Shown here: piece after piece, positions 1 through 8,518 of the stretch
Position numbering within the stretch: the stretch's first letter is position 1
Layout of the letters: each line of letters starts with the position of its first letter
From: Saprospiraceae bacterium
GTDB lineage: Bacteria; Bacteroidota; Bacteroidia; Chitinophagales; Saprospiraceae
NCBI GenBank assembly: GCA_016710625.1
Contig: JADJVK010000001.1
Location: 62,001-126,000 of the forward strand
DNA length: 64,000 bases
Direction: 5' to 3'
Notes under the pieces: model-generated
Database searches by the model: none
The model's input: only the letters and a program-made list of their open reading frames with translations
What the model was told of the DNA's origin: nothing
Made by a program: the position numbers and the translations under genes

Positions 1-1
1 T

Positions 2-298
2 CAATCAGTTATTGGCAAAGCTGAAATAGCTAAAATGAAGCAAGGTGTTTTCTTAATCAATACTTCTAGAGGTGGCAGTATTAATGAAGATGATTTATTA
101 GAAGGATTGAATAGTGGAAAAGTTGCAGGTGCTGCACTAGATGTTTTCTCCAACGAGCCGACTCCAAGAAAAGACCTTTTGAGTCATCCTAACATTTCTT
201 TTTCATCTCATATTGGTGCAGAAACATTAGAAGCTCAAGCAAATATAGGATTAGAATTAGCAGATAAAATTATTGCCTTCTACGGCGATGATTTATAA
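2..298 (+). CDS. D-isomer-specific 2-hydroxyacid dehydrogenase, C-terminal part (probably D-3-phosphoglycerate dehydrogenase)
   Basis: The frame is open from the first bases of the window (reading QSVIGKAEIAKMKQG), so the 5' part lies outside. The 98 visible residues carry the end of the NAD-binding domain: GVFLINTSRGG (the strand after the NAD pocket), VAGAALDVFSNEP (the usual GAxLDVFxxEP), and HPNISFSSHIGAETLEAQ, where the His of SSHIGA matches the catalytic His of the family. The family reduces or oxidises 2-hydroxy acids with NAD. The short tail after the HIGA motif suits SerA-type phosphoglycerate dehydrogenases without an ACT domain, but glyoxylate or lactate reductases cannot be excluded. 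No terminator is obvious before glpK. Confidence 0.85.
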   Translation, partial: QSVIGKAEIAKMKQGVFLINTSRGGSINEDDLLEGLNSGKVAGAALDVFSNEPTPRKDLLSHPNISFSSHIGAETLEAQANIGLELADKIIAFYGDDL

Positions 299-322
299 TT
301 TTTTTCAAAATTGACCAAAATG

Positions 323-377
323 GTAATTTCTAATAGATTGTTGTTATATTTATGACCATCAATTTATTAGAAATTAC
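323..377 (+). promoter_or_regulatory. 13-bp perfect inverted repeat bracketing the glpK promoter region
   Basis: GTAATTTCTAATA at 323-335 is exactly repeated as its reverse complement TATTAGAAATTAC at 365-377, with a 29-nt spacer. The spacer holds TATATTTA (345-352), close to the phylum's -7 box TAnnTTTG. The right arm ends 8 nt before the ATG of glpK. It could be an operator for a dimeric repressor, or, if transcription enters from upstream, a stem that hides the start region. The symmetry is seen; the function is inferred. Confidence 0.5.
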
Positions 378-385
378 TTTTGTTT

Positions 386-1879
386 ATGAGTCAATACATT
401 CTTTCGATAGACCAAGGAACTACTAGCACCCGTTGCATCCTTTTCAATAAAAAAGGGGAACTTATCAAAGTTGCCCAGCAAGAATTTACACAATATTTTC
501 CAAATCCAGGTTGGGTGGAACATGATGCCGAAGAAATTTGGCAATCCGTTGTCCAAACCATGAAAGCCGTCCTGTCGGAAGTTGGTAGCGGAAAAATTGC
601 TGCTATTGGCATCACCAATCAAAGAGAAACAACAGTAGTTTGGGATAAAAGAACTGGAAAACCCATATACAATGCTATCGTATGGCAAAGCCGACAATCT
701 TATGATATTTGTTTGGATTTGAAGTCAAAAGGATTTGAAGAATCTGTTAGAAACAAAACTGGCTTATTGATAGATGCCTATTTTTCAGGAACTAAAATAA
801 AATGGATTTTGGACCATGTGGATGGTGCCAATTCCGCTGCGGAGTCAGGAAATCTGCTTTTTGGCACTATTGACACTTGGCTGCTTTGGAAGTTAACCAA
901 TGGCAAAACCCATGCTACTGATTACACGAATGCCTCCAGAACCATGATTTTCAATATTCATGAATTAAAATGGGATGCAACTTTATGTAATGCCCTTGCT
1001 ATTCCACAAAGTATGTTGCCCAAGGTTTGCGATAGTTCATTTGATTATGGCAAATTGGATTGCCCATCCATTTCAGACGAAAAAATCCCCATCACAGGAA
1101 TTGCAGGGGATCAGCAAGCGGCTCTTTTTGGGCAAGGTTGCTACGAAGTTGGAATGGCAAAAAATACTTATGGCACAGGTTGTTTTATGCTCATGAACAC
1201 TGGTGAAAAAGCTGTAGCTTCTAAAAATGGACTATTAACTACTATTGCTTGGGGGCTAAATGGAAAAATTACTTATGCTCTTGAGGGCTCCATATTTGTT
1301 GCAGGTTCTGCTATCAAATGGCTAAGAGATGGTATTGAAATCATTAATAATGCTAACGAGACAGCTGATATCGCTGAAAAACTCGGCTCAAACGATGGCG
1401 TTTATGTGGTTCCTGCATTTGTTGGACTTGGCACCCCTTACTGGGATTCAGAGGCAAGAGGGGCTGTATTCGGTCTTACAAGAGGTAGTAATCGAGCTCA
1501 TTTGGTGAGAGCATCTCTAGAAAGTGTAGCTTATCAGACTAAAGATGTGCTTTCGAGTATGGAAAAAGATTCAAAAGTAAAATTGAAAGGATTGAGAGTA
1601 GATGGCGGAGCTGTGGCAAATAACTTTTTAATGCAATTCCAAAGTGATATTTTAAATGTTAAAGTTGACAGACCTGTTGTGCAAGAAACTACAGCACTGG
1701 GTGCAGCTTATCTTGCAGGATTATCAGTTGGTTTTTGGGAAAACACAAATGATATTCTTAAAAATTGGCAATTGGATCAACAATTCAAACCAAAAATGAC
1801 TGCTGCATCAAGAAAAGCATTGTATGATGGTTGGAAAATAGCAGTAAAAGCAACTAGGGTTTTTAAATTGGGGAAATGA
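386..1879 (+). CDS. glpK: Glycerol kinase
   Basis: Phosphorylates glycerol to sn-glycerol 3-phosphate with ATP, the entry step of glycerol use, in the cytoplasm. The protein is 497 residues, normal for GlpK. It opens with SIDQGTTSTRCILF, the FGGY-family phosphate-binding loop, followed by GITNQRETTVVWD, the active-site region WQSRQSYD, GIAGDQQAALFGQ and the C-terminal LRVDGGAVANNFLMQFQ and TTALGAAYLAG. A TTG at 380 is in frame but the ATG at 386 gives the canonical MSQYILSIDQG start. The gene stands alone: no glpF or glpD is adjacent. The 13-bp inverted repeat just upstream suggests its own control. Confidence 0.96.
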   Translation: MSQYILSIDQGTTSTRCILFNKKGELIKVAQQEFTQYFPNPGWVEHDAEEIWQSVVQTMKAVLSEVGSGKIAAIGITNQRETTVVWDKRTGKPIYNAIVWQSRQSYDICLDLKSKGFEESVRNKTGLLIDAYFSGTKIKWILDHVDGANSAAESGNLLFGTIDTWLLWKLTNGKTHATDYTNASRTMIFNIHELKWDATLCNALAIPQSMLPKVCDSSFDYGKLDCPSISDEKIPITGIAGDQQAALFGQGCYEVGMAKNTYGTGCFMLMNTGEKAVASKNGLLTTIAWGLNGKITYALEGSIFVAGSAIKWLRDGIEIINNANETADIAEKLGSNDGVYVVPAFVGLGTPYWDSEARGAVFGLTRGSNRAHLVRASLESVAYQTKDVLSSMEKDSKVKLKGLRVDGGAVANNFLMQFQSDILNVKVDRPVVQETTALGAAYLAGLSVGFWENTNDILKNWQLDQQFKPKMTAASRKALYDGWKIAVKATRVFKLGK

Positions 1880-1925
1880 AAAAAGTCGGGGGAGAAGACC
1901 GGTATATAAATTGTTTTTGAAATTA

Positions 1926-1965
1926 ATTATGGGTGGGATGTCAAAATTAACATCCCACCCATAAT
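1926..1965. terminator. 16-bp perfect stem between convergent genes
   Basis: ATTATGGGTGGGATGT (1926-1941) pairs perfectly with ACATCCCACCCATAAT (1950-1965) around an 8-nt loop. It lies between the convergent ends of glpK and the minus-strand T9SS gene and probably serves both. The T-tracts are poor (GTTTTT begins several bases beyond the stem on the plus strand), so termination is inferred from position and stem strength. Confidence 0.6.
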
Positions 1966-1967
1966 GA

Positions 1968-3036
1968 TTAGTTTTTGATGATTTTAGTGACGATATCTGT
2001 ATTTTTATTTACCAATCTAAGGAAATAGATACCATTCGTTAAGTTAGATAAATCTATTTTTTCAACATCGTTTGAAATCACCTTTTGTACTAACAATTTA
2101 CCATTAATATCATAAATTGTAGCTTTTTCGTAGCCATTTAAATTTTCCAAATTCAATACCGAATAGGTAGGGTTAGGATATATTTTTAATTTTGGGTCAA
2201 TGGATTGAACTGACGAAATAACCTCATGCTGTGAATAAAAATAATTTACTTTTCTAGAAAAATCTAATACGCCATTAGCTATGCTTTTTCTAATTGATTC
2301 CAATCTATTGCGGTTTCCATCAATTAAGTAAGTGTAATCTACCGTTGTTTTCCAATTGTCATCACTTATAAAATTTTGAATGACATATCCAATTAAATCA
2401 CCATTAGTATCATAATTATTATAACTTCTAATATTTTTGCCCAATCCCCTTTGTTCGAATCCCAACTGTAAGTTATAGTAGTATCACATATTCTGAATAT
2501 TTTGAAATATATTTATATGATGGAACATAACTTGAGTTGATATCCTTGAAATTATAATGTGTTTTTTCTATAATCCTATTTTGATTATCGTAACTAAAAG
2601 TATCTTTATAAGATGGATTTAATTTTTGAGTAGCTTCGTCATACTCATAAAAAATAGATAAAATTTTATTTCCTGATACATGCCATTCCTTAATTTCAAA
2701 TGTTACATTTAAATTATCATTATTAAATTCATAAATATATTTATAAGTATTCGTATAAATATTATTATTCACTTTTTGAAAGTTTGTACTTGATTTATTT
2801 CCTTTGTTTTCATAAGTATAGAAGGATTTATCAGATTTAACCCATTCCAAATTTGGTGCATTATAATTATATGAAACTGTAGAATCTAATAAATATTTCA
2901 ATTCCCTTGAACAATCATTTTTGTATTTAAAGTTTAAATACAGGTTTTTGTCATCATCTTGGTCGTAAAAAATTTGTGAGAACAATGTGTTTAAGGTTAA
3001 AATAGAGAAAAAAGAAATGAACAATAGCTTTTTCAT
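1968..3036 (-). pseudogene. Frameshifted T9SS-sorted exported protein
   Basis: Two open frames make one broken gene. The 5' part (start ATG 3036, signal peptide MKKLLFISFFSILTLNTLFSQ) runs to a stop at 2473. The 3' part (1968-2465) ends in a type A sorting domain: KIYPNPTYSVLNLENL, ATIYDINGKLL, LSNLTNGIYFLRL. Between them the third frame reads DTTITYSWDSNKGDWAK and continues naturally into NIRSYNNYDTNGD of the 3' part, the usual tyrosine/aspartate repeat style of such proteins. So two -1 shifts are needed, one around 2490-2520 and one near the A5 run in GGGCAAAAATATT at about 2430. Function unknown; presumably surface exposed if intact. Reading a start at 3069 would bury the signal peptide. 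Confidence 0.75.
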
Positions 3037-3121
3037 GTAAAACAAGTTATATAAATTAAATAATCGCAAATTTAATAAAAGATTTAAAATATTAATATTT
3101 TTTAATTTCGAAAAATAGTAA

Positions 3122-3129
3122 TACCTTTG
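3122..3129 (+). promoter_or_regulatory. -7 promoter element of rpsO
   Basis: TACCTTTG matches the Bacteroidota -7 consensus TAnnTTTG, 57 nt before the rpsO ATG. No clear TTG -33 box is seen at the usual distance. The leader that follows includes a small ACCC-TT-GGGT hairpin at about 3147-3156; S15 controls its own mRNA in several phyla, but no known S15 leader is recognisable here. Confidence 0.5.
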
Positions 3130-3186
3130 CCTCCGCTATAAAAGACCCTTGGGTTTTATTAATGGTTTTACTTAATTTTCAATTTA

Positions 3187-3462
3187 ATGGCAAATTATTT
3201 ATCTAAAGAAAAAATTGCTGAGTTAGTGGCTCAGTATGGTGGCAAAGAAGGTAACACCGGATCAGTTGAAGCACAAATTGCTTTATTTACAGCTCGTATC
3301 TTAGGTTTATCTGAGCACCTTACCCGTAACAAAAAAGACTTCTCTTGTCGTCGTACCTTACTTACTTTGGTAGGTAAAAGAAAAAGTATGTTGAATTACT
3401 TACATGACAGAGATATTACGAAATATCGTCAATTAATCAAAGACTTAAATATTCGTAAATAA
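3187..3462 (+). CDS. rpsO: 30S ribosomal protein S15
   Basis: Primary 16S rRNA-binding protein of the small-subunit platform, contacting 23S rRNA in a bridge. The 91 residues match the family (E. coli 89). Recognisable: GNTGSVEAQIALFTARI, LTRNKKDFSCRRTLLTLVGKR, and MLNYLHDRDITKYRQLI, corresponding to the conserved HxxxHxxD..SRRxLxxLVxxRRxLLxYL pattern. It is followed by an intrinsic terminator and then pnp, the gene order seen in many bacteria. No Shine-Dalgarno sequence precedes the ATG. Confidence 0.97.
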   Translation: MANYLSKEKIAELVAQYGGKEGNTGSVEAQIALFTARILGLSEHLTRNKKDFSCRRTLLTLVGKRKSMLNYLHDRDITKYRQLIKDLNIRK

Positions 3463-3471
3463 TTTAAGATT

Positions 3472-3504
3472 AAAAGTGTTCCTGCATTACAGGAACACTT
3501 TTTT
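3472..3504 (+). terminator. Intrinsic terminator after rpsO
   Basis: AAAAGTGTTCCTG (3472-3484), a 5-nt loop, then CAGGAACACTTTT (3490-3502), a perfect 13-bp stem followed by more T. It begins 10 nt after the rpsO stop and should largely separate rpsO from pnp. Confidence 0.88.
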
Positions 3505-3714
3505 GTTTTTAGCCAACAGAAAACCATAAAACAGAGATAATAAGAAGATAAAATATAATAAAAAACCATTGCGACTGTAATCTCCTTATTTGTGAATTAT
3601 ATTCTAGTAAGCAAACGTTTCCTCCAGCTTGCCTCCTTTATAGAATAACTTTTCACTATACAAAAATGCAATTATGCAATGGCATTGATAAACAAAAAAA
3701 GCGATTAAAAAATT

Positions 3715-5988
3715 ATGGGACTTCAAATTCCTATCAGTACATCTTTTCAATTACCAGATGGTAGAACAGTTACCCTTGAAACCGGAAAATTAGCAACACA
3801 GGCAGATGGCTCTGTGGTTGTAAGAGTGGGTAATACGATGTTATTTGCAGTAGCTGTGTCTGCTACTGAAGCAAAAGAAGGACAATCTTTCTTTCCATTA
3901 TCAGTTGATTATCAAGAAAAATTTGCGGCAGCTGGTCGTATTCCTGGTAATTTCTTTAGAAGGGAATCTAAATTGTCCGATTATGAAGTTTTGGTTTCTA
4001 GGTTAGTGGACCGAACTATCAGACCATTATTTCCAGATGATTACATGAATGAAACTCAGATTATTATTAATTTGGTTTCTGTAGATAAAGACGAAATGCC
4101 AGATGCTTTAGCAGGATTAGCAGCTTCAGCAGCATTGGCAGTTTCTAATATTCCTATTCAATGCCCCATCTCTGAGGTGAGAGTAGCAAGAATAAATGGA
4201 CAATACCAAGTAAATCCAGGAAGAGCAGCATTAGCAACGGCAGATTTGGATATTATTGTTGGTGCAAATGCTACCGACATTTTAATGGTGGAAGGTGAGG
4301 CGAATGAGTGCTCTGAAAAAGACTTAGTGGAAGCAATCAAAATTGCTCATGACGCTATAAAAATTCAAATTCAAGCTCAACTTGATTTAGCAAAATTAGT
4401 TGGTGATAAAGCTTTAATCAAAAGAGAAGTAGCTCCTTACCCAGAAAATGAAGCTTTAAGAAGCGAAATTGAAAAATTGGTTAAAGAAAAAATCTTCACT
4501 TTAGCTAGATCTGCTTCTGACAAAGCTTCAAGAAAAACTAGATTAAAAGAAATAGAAAAAGAAATGAAAGCCGACCTAATCGCTGCTAGAGGCGAGGAAG
4601 GTGAAGCTTTTGTTGCTGAAAATGCAGCTTATCTTTCAAGATATTTTGAGAAATTCAAAAAGAAATTCATTAGAGAAGTAATTCTAAATGAAGGAATTAG
4701 ATTGGATGGAAGAAACACTAAACAAGTTAGACCGATCTGGACAGAAGTAAATTATTTACCGATGGCTCACGGATCTTCTATTTTCAATAGAGGCGAGACT
4801 CAATCATTAACTTCTGTTACTTTGGGTACAAAACTCGACCATATGATGGTGGATATTGCCCAAGAAATGAGTTATGAGAAATTTATTTTACATTACAATT
4901 TCCCTGGATTTTCAGTAGGTGAAGTGAAGCCTAACAGAGGTCCTGGAAGAAGAGAGGTGGGTCATGCGAACTTAGCAGGAAGATCACTTAAAAAAGTGAT
5001 GCCTTCTGATTTCCCATACACCGTTCGTCTAGTTTCTGACATCTTAGAATCTAACGGTAGCTCTTCGATGGCAACAGTTTGTGCTGGCTCGATGGCTTTG
5101 ATGGATGCAGGTGTTCCTATTAATGGTGCTGTATCAGGAGTAGCGATGGGGATGATTTCTGAAAATGGCAAATGTGCTATCTTAACTGATATTTTGGGTG
5201 ACGAAGATGCTTTAGGCGACATGGATTTCAAAGTTACAGGTACTACAAAAGGTATTTGTGGCTGCCAAATGGATATCAAAATTGACGGAATGCCTTACGA
5301 ATGGCTAGAGCAAGCATTGGCACAGGCTAGAGATGGTAGATTGCATATCTTAAATGAAATGTCGAACTCTATTCAAACAGCAAATGTAGATCTTAAACCA
5401 CATGCTCCTAGAATTGTGGAATTGAGAATTGAAAGAAGCTATATAGGTGCTGTGATAGGACCAGGTGGTAGCATTATTCAAGAAATGCAGAGAGAAACTG
5501 GCACAACAATCAATATAGAAGAGGTTGGAGAACAAGGTGTTATCATGATTTATGGTCCGAACAAAGATGCTTTAGATGCAGCAGTGGCTAGAATCAACTC
5601 CATTACTTTCACACCAACTGTGGGTGATGTTTATACTGCAAAAGTAGTTTCATTACAACCTTATGGTGTATTCGTAGAGTTTGGAGGAAAGAGTGGGTTA
5701 TTGCATGTTTCTGAAATCTCTTATTCAAGAATAGACAGAGTAGAGGATGTTTTGAAAGAAGGGGATGAGGTGAAAGTGAAATTGGTAGAGATCGACAAGA
5801 AAACTGGTAAAATGAGATTGAGCCGAAAAGCTTTAATGCCAAAACCAGAAGGATATGTTGAGCCAGAACCAAGACCAGAACGTCCAGAAAGAAATGATAG
5901 AGGCGGCAACGACAGAAACTTCAGAGGTAGCGACAGAAATGACAGACCGAGAAGAGATGATAATAGAGGTGGCGGAGGAAGAAGATAA
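3715..5988 (+). CDS. pnp: Polyribonucleotide nucleotidyltransferase (PNPase)
   Basis: Trimeric 3'-to-5' phosphorolytic exoribonuclease of mRNA turnover. Of 757 residues, the order is RNase PH 1 (about 10-145), an all-helical linker (about 245-320), RNase PH 2 (about 325-540) with FNRGETQ and the catalytic acidic stretch DILGDEDALGDMDFKVTGT, a KH domain with IGAVIGPGGSIIQEMQ, an S1 domain (VGDVYTAKVVSLQPYGVFVEF) and a low-complexity Arg/Asn/Asp/Gly tail ending GGGGRR. Such basic tails are common in this phylum and probably add RNA contacts. The start ATG gives the usual beta-strand N-terminus. The 210 nt between the rpsO terminator and the ATG contain no clear TAnnTTTG box. Confidence 0.97.
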   Translation: MGLQIPISTSFQLPDGRTVTLETGKLATQADGSVVVRVGNTMLFAVAVSATEAKEGQSFFPLSVDYQEKFAAAGRIPGNFFRRESKLSDYEVLVSRLVDRTIRPLFPDDYMNETQIIINLVSVDKDEMPDALAGLAASAALAVSNIPIQCPISEVRVARINGQYQVNPGRAALATADLDIIVGANATDILMVEGEANECSEKDLVEAIKIAHDAIKIQIQAQLDLAKLVGDKALIKREVAPYPENEALRSEIEKLVKEKIFTLARSASDKASRKTRLKEIEKEMKADLIAARGEEGEAFVAENAAYLSRYFEKFKKKFIREVILNEGIRLDGRNTKQVRPIWTEVNYLPMAHGSSIFNRGETQSLTSVTLGTKLDHMMVDIAQEMSYEKFILHYNFPGFSVGEVKPNRGPGRREVGHANLAGRSLKKVMPSDFPYTVRLVSDILESNGSSSMATVCAGSMALMDAGVPINGAVSGVAMGMISENGKCAILTDILGDEDALGDMDFKVTGTTKGICGCQMDIKIDGMPYEWLEQALAQARDGRLHILNEMSNSIQTANVDLKPHAPRIVELRIERSYIGAVIGPGGSIIQEMQRETGTTINIEEVGEQGVIMIYGPNKDALDAAVARINSITFTPTVGDVYTAKVVSLQPYGVFVEFGGKSGLLHVSEISYSRIDRVEDVLKEGDEVKVKLVEIDKKTGKMRLSRKALMPKPEGYVEPEPRPERPERNDRGGNDRNFRGSDRNDRPRRDDNRGGGGRR

Positions 5989-6017
5989 TAATTTATTTTC
6001 TTGATTTGCAACAAACG

Positions 6018-6051
6018 AAAAGCGGCTTTACTTCCTAGTAGAGCCGCTTTT
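6018..6051. terminator. Intrinsic terminator after pnp, possibly bidirectional
   Basis: AAAAGCGGCTTTACT (6018-6032) pairs, with one G-T, with AGTAGAGCCGCTTTT (6037-6051) around TCCT, followed by a T run. It sits between convergent pnp and the minus-strand gene ending at 6056, so it may end both. Confidence 0.85.
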
Positions 6052-6055
6052 TTTA

Positions 6056-7150
6056 TTATTTCAATTTCAAATCCCCGTAGCTTAATTTGACTGTGATTTT
6101 TCCTTTAGAGCCTTTACTACCTACAAAACCATCCACATATTTTGAATAACCAGAATCTTCATTTCTCGAAGTATTCATTGAAGATGGAAATCTAATATCA
6201 CCATAAGATGAGGAGCCATAAAATGAATAACTTGCATTTTCTTCCACATCAATATACACATCGGTATATTTTGCGTCAACAGAAATATATTTGAAATCTT
6301 TCGCAATATTTTTCATTTGTAATTCACCATAGCTCATGTTAAAAGCTCCACTATTTTCAAAATTTGATATTTTCACATCTGTATAATTCGTAGTCATCGC
6401 AATTTCATTCACGTTCATAATCTGAAAATGGTCATACTTTCCAGTATTACTGAGTCTTTTGATATTTCCGATAGTATAGGTATCATATTTGGTCGAAATT
6501 GCCACATCATTTCCTTTTATTATCTCTAATTCTGAGTATTTTGTTTCCATAGCGATGTTTCGGGCATCTTTTAGATATAATTTTCCATAACTCACCCCTG
6601 CATTCAAATCTTTGCAGCTCTCTACGGTTCCGTTGCCATATCCTAAAGTGACCATCAGGTTTTCCGACAATCCATCCATTTTAAAATTTCCATACTTAAC
6701 ATCCACTTTTGCAGAGGCATCTAAGTAAGAAATATAACTATCGCCATATTTATTATTCAAGTCCAAACGGCAGGTTTTAGGCATATTCACATAGTAATTA
6801 ATCGTATAATCCGCATTATTATTATTCCACCCCCAACTTACTTTTGACTCAATCATCGTCATTGCTTTCACATAATTTTCATCGTTGTAAAAATCGAAAT
6901 TGATGCGATCAAAAGTTTCTTTAGCTGACTTCTCAGAATTTGCATTTACAATTATCTCAATGTCAATAGTCACTTTATTGTTAGTGCTGGTTTTCACTTC
7001 AATCTTCCCATATTTGTTATATAATGCAACTTCGCCTTTCGGATTTATTGCATATTCCTTTTTTATTTGTTTCTTAAACTCTTGTTTCTCAAAAGCATAA
7101 GTAACTGTATTCCACAATGTAAATAAAATAAGCAGTAATGAATATTTCAT
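6056..7150 (-). CDS. Exported beta-repeat protein, DUF4097/putative adhesin-like
   Basis: A 364-residue protein starting at ATG 7150 with a signal peptide (MKYSLLLILFTLWNTVTYA); an upstream in-frame start at 7192 would put 14 residues before it and overlap the preceding gene. The mature part is built of short repeats with the recurring signature KYG/KYT/SYG (YNKYGKIEV, LNNKYGDSYI, VKYGNFKMD, VSYGKLYL, TKYSELEI, TNYTDVKI, MSYGELQM, AKYTDVYI, LSYGDLKLK), suggesting a beta-helix as in DUF4097-type proteins. Two genes upstream lies an ECF sigma factor and between them an anti-sigma-like protein; such trios are common in this phylum. Role unknown; likely periplasmic or outer-membrane attached. Confidence 0.7.
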   Translation of the reverse strand: MKYSLLLILFTLWNTVTYAFEKQEFKKQIKKEYAINPKGEVALYNKYGKIEVKTSTNNKVTIDIEIIVNANSEKSAKETFDRINFDFYNDENYVKAMTMIESKVSWGWNNNNADYTINYYVNMPKTCRLDLNNKYGDSYISYLDASAKVDVKYGNFKMDGLSENLMVTLGYGNGTVESCKDLNAGVSYGKLYLKDARNIAMETKYSELEIIKGNDVAISTKYDTYTIGNIKRLSNTGKYDHFQIMNVNEIAMTTNYTDVKISNFENSGAFNMSYGELQMKNIAKDFKYISVDAKYTDVYIDVEENASYSFYGSSSYGDIRFPSSMNTSRNEDSGYSKYVDGFVGSKGSKGKITVKLSYGDLKLK

Positions 7151-7172
7151 TTTAATATTGATTTTAAATAAA

Positions 7173-7760
7173 TTATAGTTCGATTTTTTCATTTTTTTGA
7201 TCGTTTAATTTTGTAGAATCTTGTTGATTGTTCTGAACATGCTGAAGTACTTTATCAAGGATATCCAATTTGATTTGGTAATTGGCAATCATGTTTTTCA
7301 CAATCTGCTCTTTACTATTTTTAGGTGCTACTAAAAGTTCTTTTTTTAGTTCTTGGATGAATAAATCTATTTGATCCAAGTCATTTTTTACCTCATTATT
7401 TTGTTGAAATTTGGATAGCTCATTTAATTTATAACTCACTTTGCGAATATAAAAATTCTCTGTATCGTTATATTCTGGGTTGATTTTAGAAGCAATTTCA
7501 TTTTCCATTTGGTTTGTTCTAGAATAATAAATTCCACCAAAAGCACCTACACTGATCAACAAAATCACACTAGCTGCAATACCTAAATATCTTTTCCAAT
7601 TTTGATTTCTGCTAACCGATAATTTAGTATTTTTTTGCTCCTTTTCAGACAATTTTTCACAAATCGCTTCCCAATTACCCATTGGCACCGCTTCGCTATC
7701 AAAATCATTTCGGTTGTTTGCAATAAATTGCTCTAAATCATCTTTTTTCAAACTTTCCAT
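7173..7760 (-). CDS. Single-pass membrane protein, probable anti-sigma factor
   Basis: 195 residues. The N-terminal 60 residues are acidic/polar (LEQFIANNRNDFDSEAVPMGNWEAICEKL) and lie before one membrane segment (YLGIAASVILLISVGAFGGIYYS); the rest is helical and rich in Lys, Asn and Gln. A short cytoplasmic domain, one membrane helix and a periplasmic part directly downstream of an ECF sigma gene (1 nt between stop and start) is the standard arrangement for an anti-sigma factor. No zinc-binding HxxxCxxC motif is present, so it is not a ZAS-type protein. The assignment rests mainly on context. Confidence 0.6.
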   Translation of the reverse strand: MESLKKDDLEQFIANNRNDFDSEAVPMGNWEAICEKLSEKEQKNTKLSVSRNQNWKRYLGIAASVILLISVGAFGGIYYSRTNQMENEIASKINPEYNDTENFYIRKVSYKLNELSKFQQNNEVKNDLDQIDLFIQELKKELLVAPKNSKEQIVKNMIANYQIKLDILDKVLQHVQNNQQDSTKLNDQKNEKIEL

Positions 7761-7761
7761 T

Positions 7762-8301
7762 TTACAACTTTTGTTCTTTGAATATTTCTCTCAATCTCTG
7801 TTTTGCCCTGCTATATTGTGATTTTGAAGTGGATTCACTTATACCTAAAATCTGGCTAATTTCTTCGTGGTCGTATCCTTCAATAGCATAAAGCGAAAAA
7901 ACAATTCGATAACCATCCGACAAATAATTCATTGCTTTTTGGACAATTTCCACACTCAAACCTATCGGAACTGATGTTTCCTCCTCATATTTATCATGGT
8001 GAGCCTGTCCCAATTCCTCTAATTGTATTTTCTTGGATTTCAAATAATTAATACAATTATTAACAGTTATCCTTTTCATCCATGCTCCAATAGTCGATTG
8101 GTAAGCAAAAGAATCTAATTTGGTGAAAATATCTACAAAGGTATTCTGCAAGATATCTTCGGCATCGTGTTCGTTTTTTAGCATCCTCAAACACACATTG
8201 TACATCGCTTTCGAATACTTTGTATAAAGCTCAAACTGTGCTTTTCTAGAGCCAGACTTGCATTGTTCAACGATTTCTTTGTGAATATCAGAATACACCA
8301 A
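7762..8301 (-). CDS. RNA polymerase sigma factor, ECF family
   Basis: 179 residues with sigma region 2 (FELYTKYSKAMYNVCLRML, NEHDAEDILQNTFVDIF, the polymerase-contacting DAEDxxQxxF motif) and region 4 (YRIVFSLYAIEGYDHEEISQILGISESTSKSQYSRAKQRLREIF, helix-turn-helix for the -35 box). Nothing else is present, as in ECF sigma factors. No ATG is available; TTG 8301 or GTG 8298 is the likely start. It heads a minus-strand set with the anti-sigma-like protein and the beta-repeat protein. A possible ECF-type promoter lies just upstream, which would mean autoregulation. Confidence 0.9.
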   Translation of the reverse strand: MVYSDIHKEIVEQCKSGSRKAQFELYTKYSKAMYNVCLRMLKNEHDAEDILQNTFVDIFTKLDSFAYQSTIGAWMKRITVNNCINYLKSKKIQLEELGQAHHDKYEEETSVPIGLSVEIVQKAMNYLSDGYRIVFSLYAIEGYDHEEISQILGISESTSKSQYSRAKQRLREIFKEQKL

Positions 8302-8338
8302 CCTAATTTATTTGTTTGTAACCAATTGTATCATAAAA

Positions 8339-8361
8339 GACAACAATAAAATTAATAGGTT
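8339..8361 (-). promoter_or_regulatory. Possible ECF-type promoter of the sigma operon
   Basis: On the minus strand AAC (8361-8359) and GTC (8341-8339) are separated by 17 nt, resembling the AAC...GTC cores recognised by many ECF sigma factors, 38 nt before the sigma start. It could be the autoregulated promoter. Short cores like this occur by chance, so confidence is low. Confidence 0.25.
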
Positions 8362-8464
8362 GCAATTAGAAAAATAATTTAATTACTTTGTTTATTAAAA
8401 ATAGTAACTTTTTTAGACCCTTTTTATATTTTTAATTGCTTCAGACCTATTTATTTGCAATAAA

Positions 8465-8496
8465 TTGTCCTACATTATCCAATAATTTTAACTTTG
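8465..8496 (+). promoter_or_regulatory. Promoter of the glycosyltransferase/coaX unit
   Basis: TTG (8465-8467), 21 nt, then TAACTTTG (8489-8496): full match to TTG-N17..23-TAnnTTTG. The expected RNA start, about 6 nt downstream, leaves a leader of only some 15 nt before the TTG start codon. Confidence 0.75.
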
Positions 8497-8518
8497 CGAA
8501 AATTTTTTTACAGCTATT

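Noticed and set aside
3130..3186. Known S15-binding autoregulatory leader in rpsO
   Set aside because: Only a tiny ACCC/GGGT hairpin is seen; it matches none of the published S15 mRNA motifs that I can recall.
5350..6014. Minus-strand open frames antisense to the end of pnp
   Set aside because: They arise from the repetitive Arg/Asp-rich tail of PNPase read backwards and contain low-complexity Leu/Ser/Pro runs.
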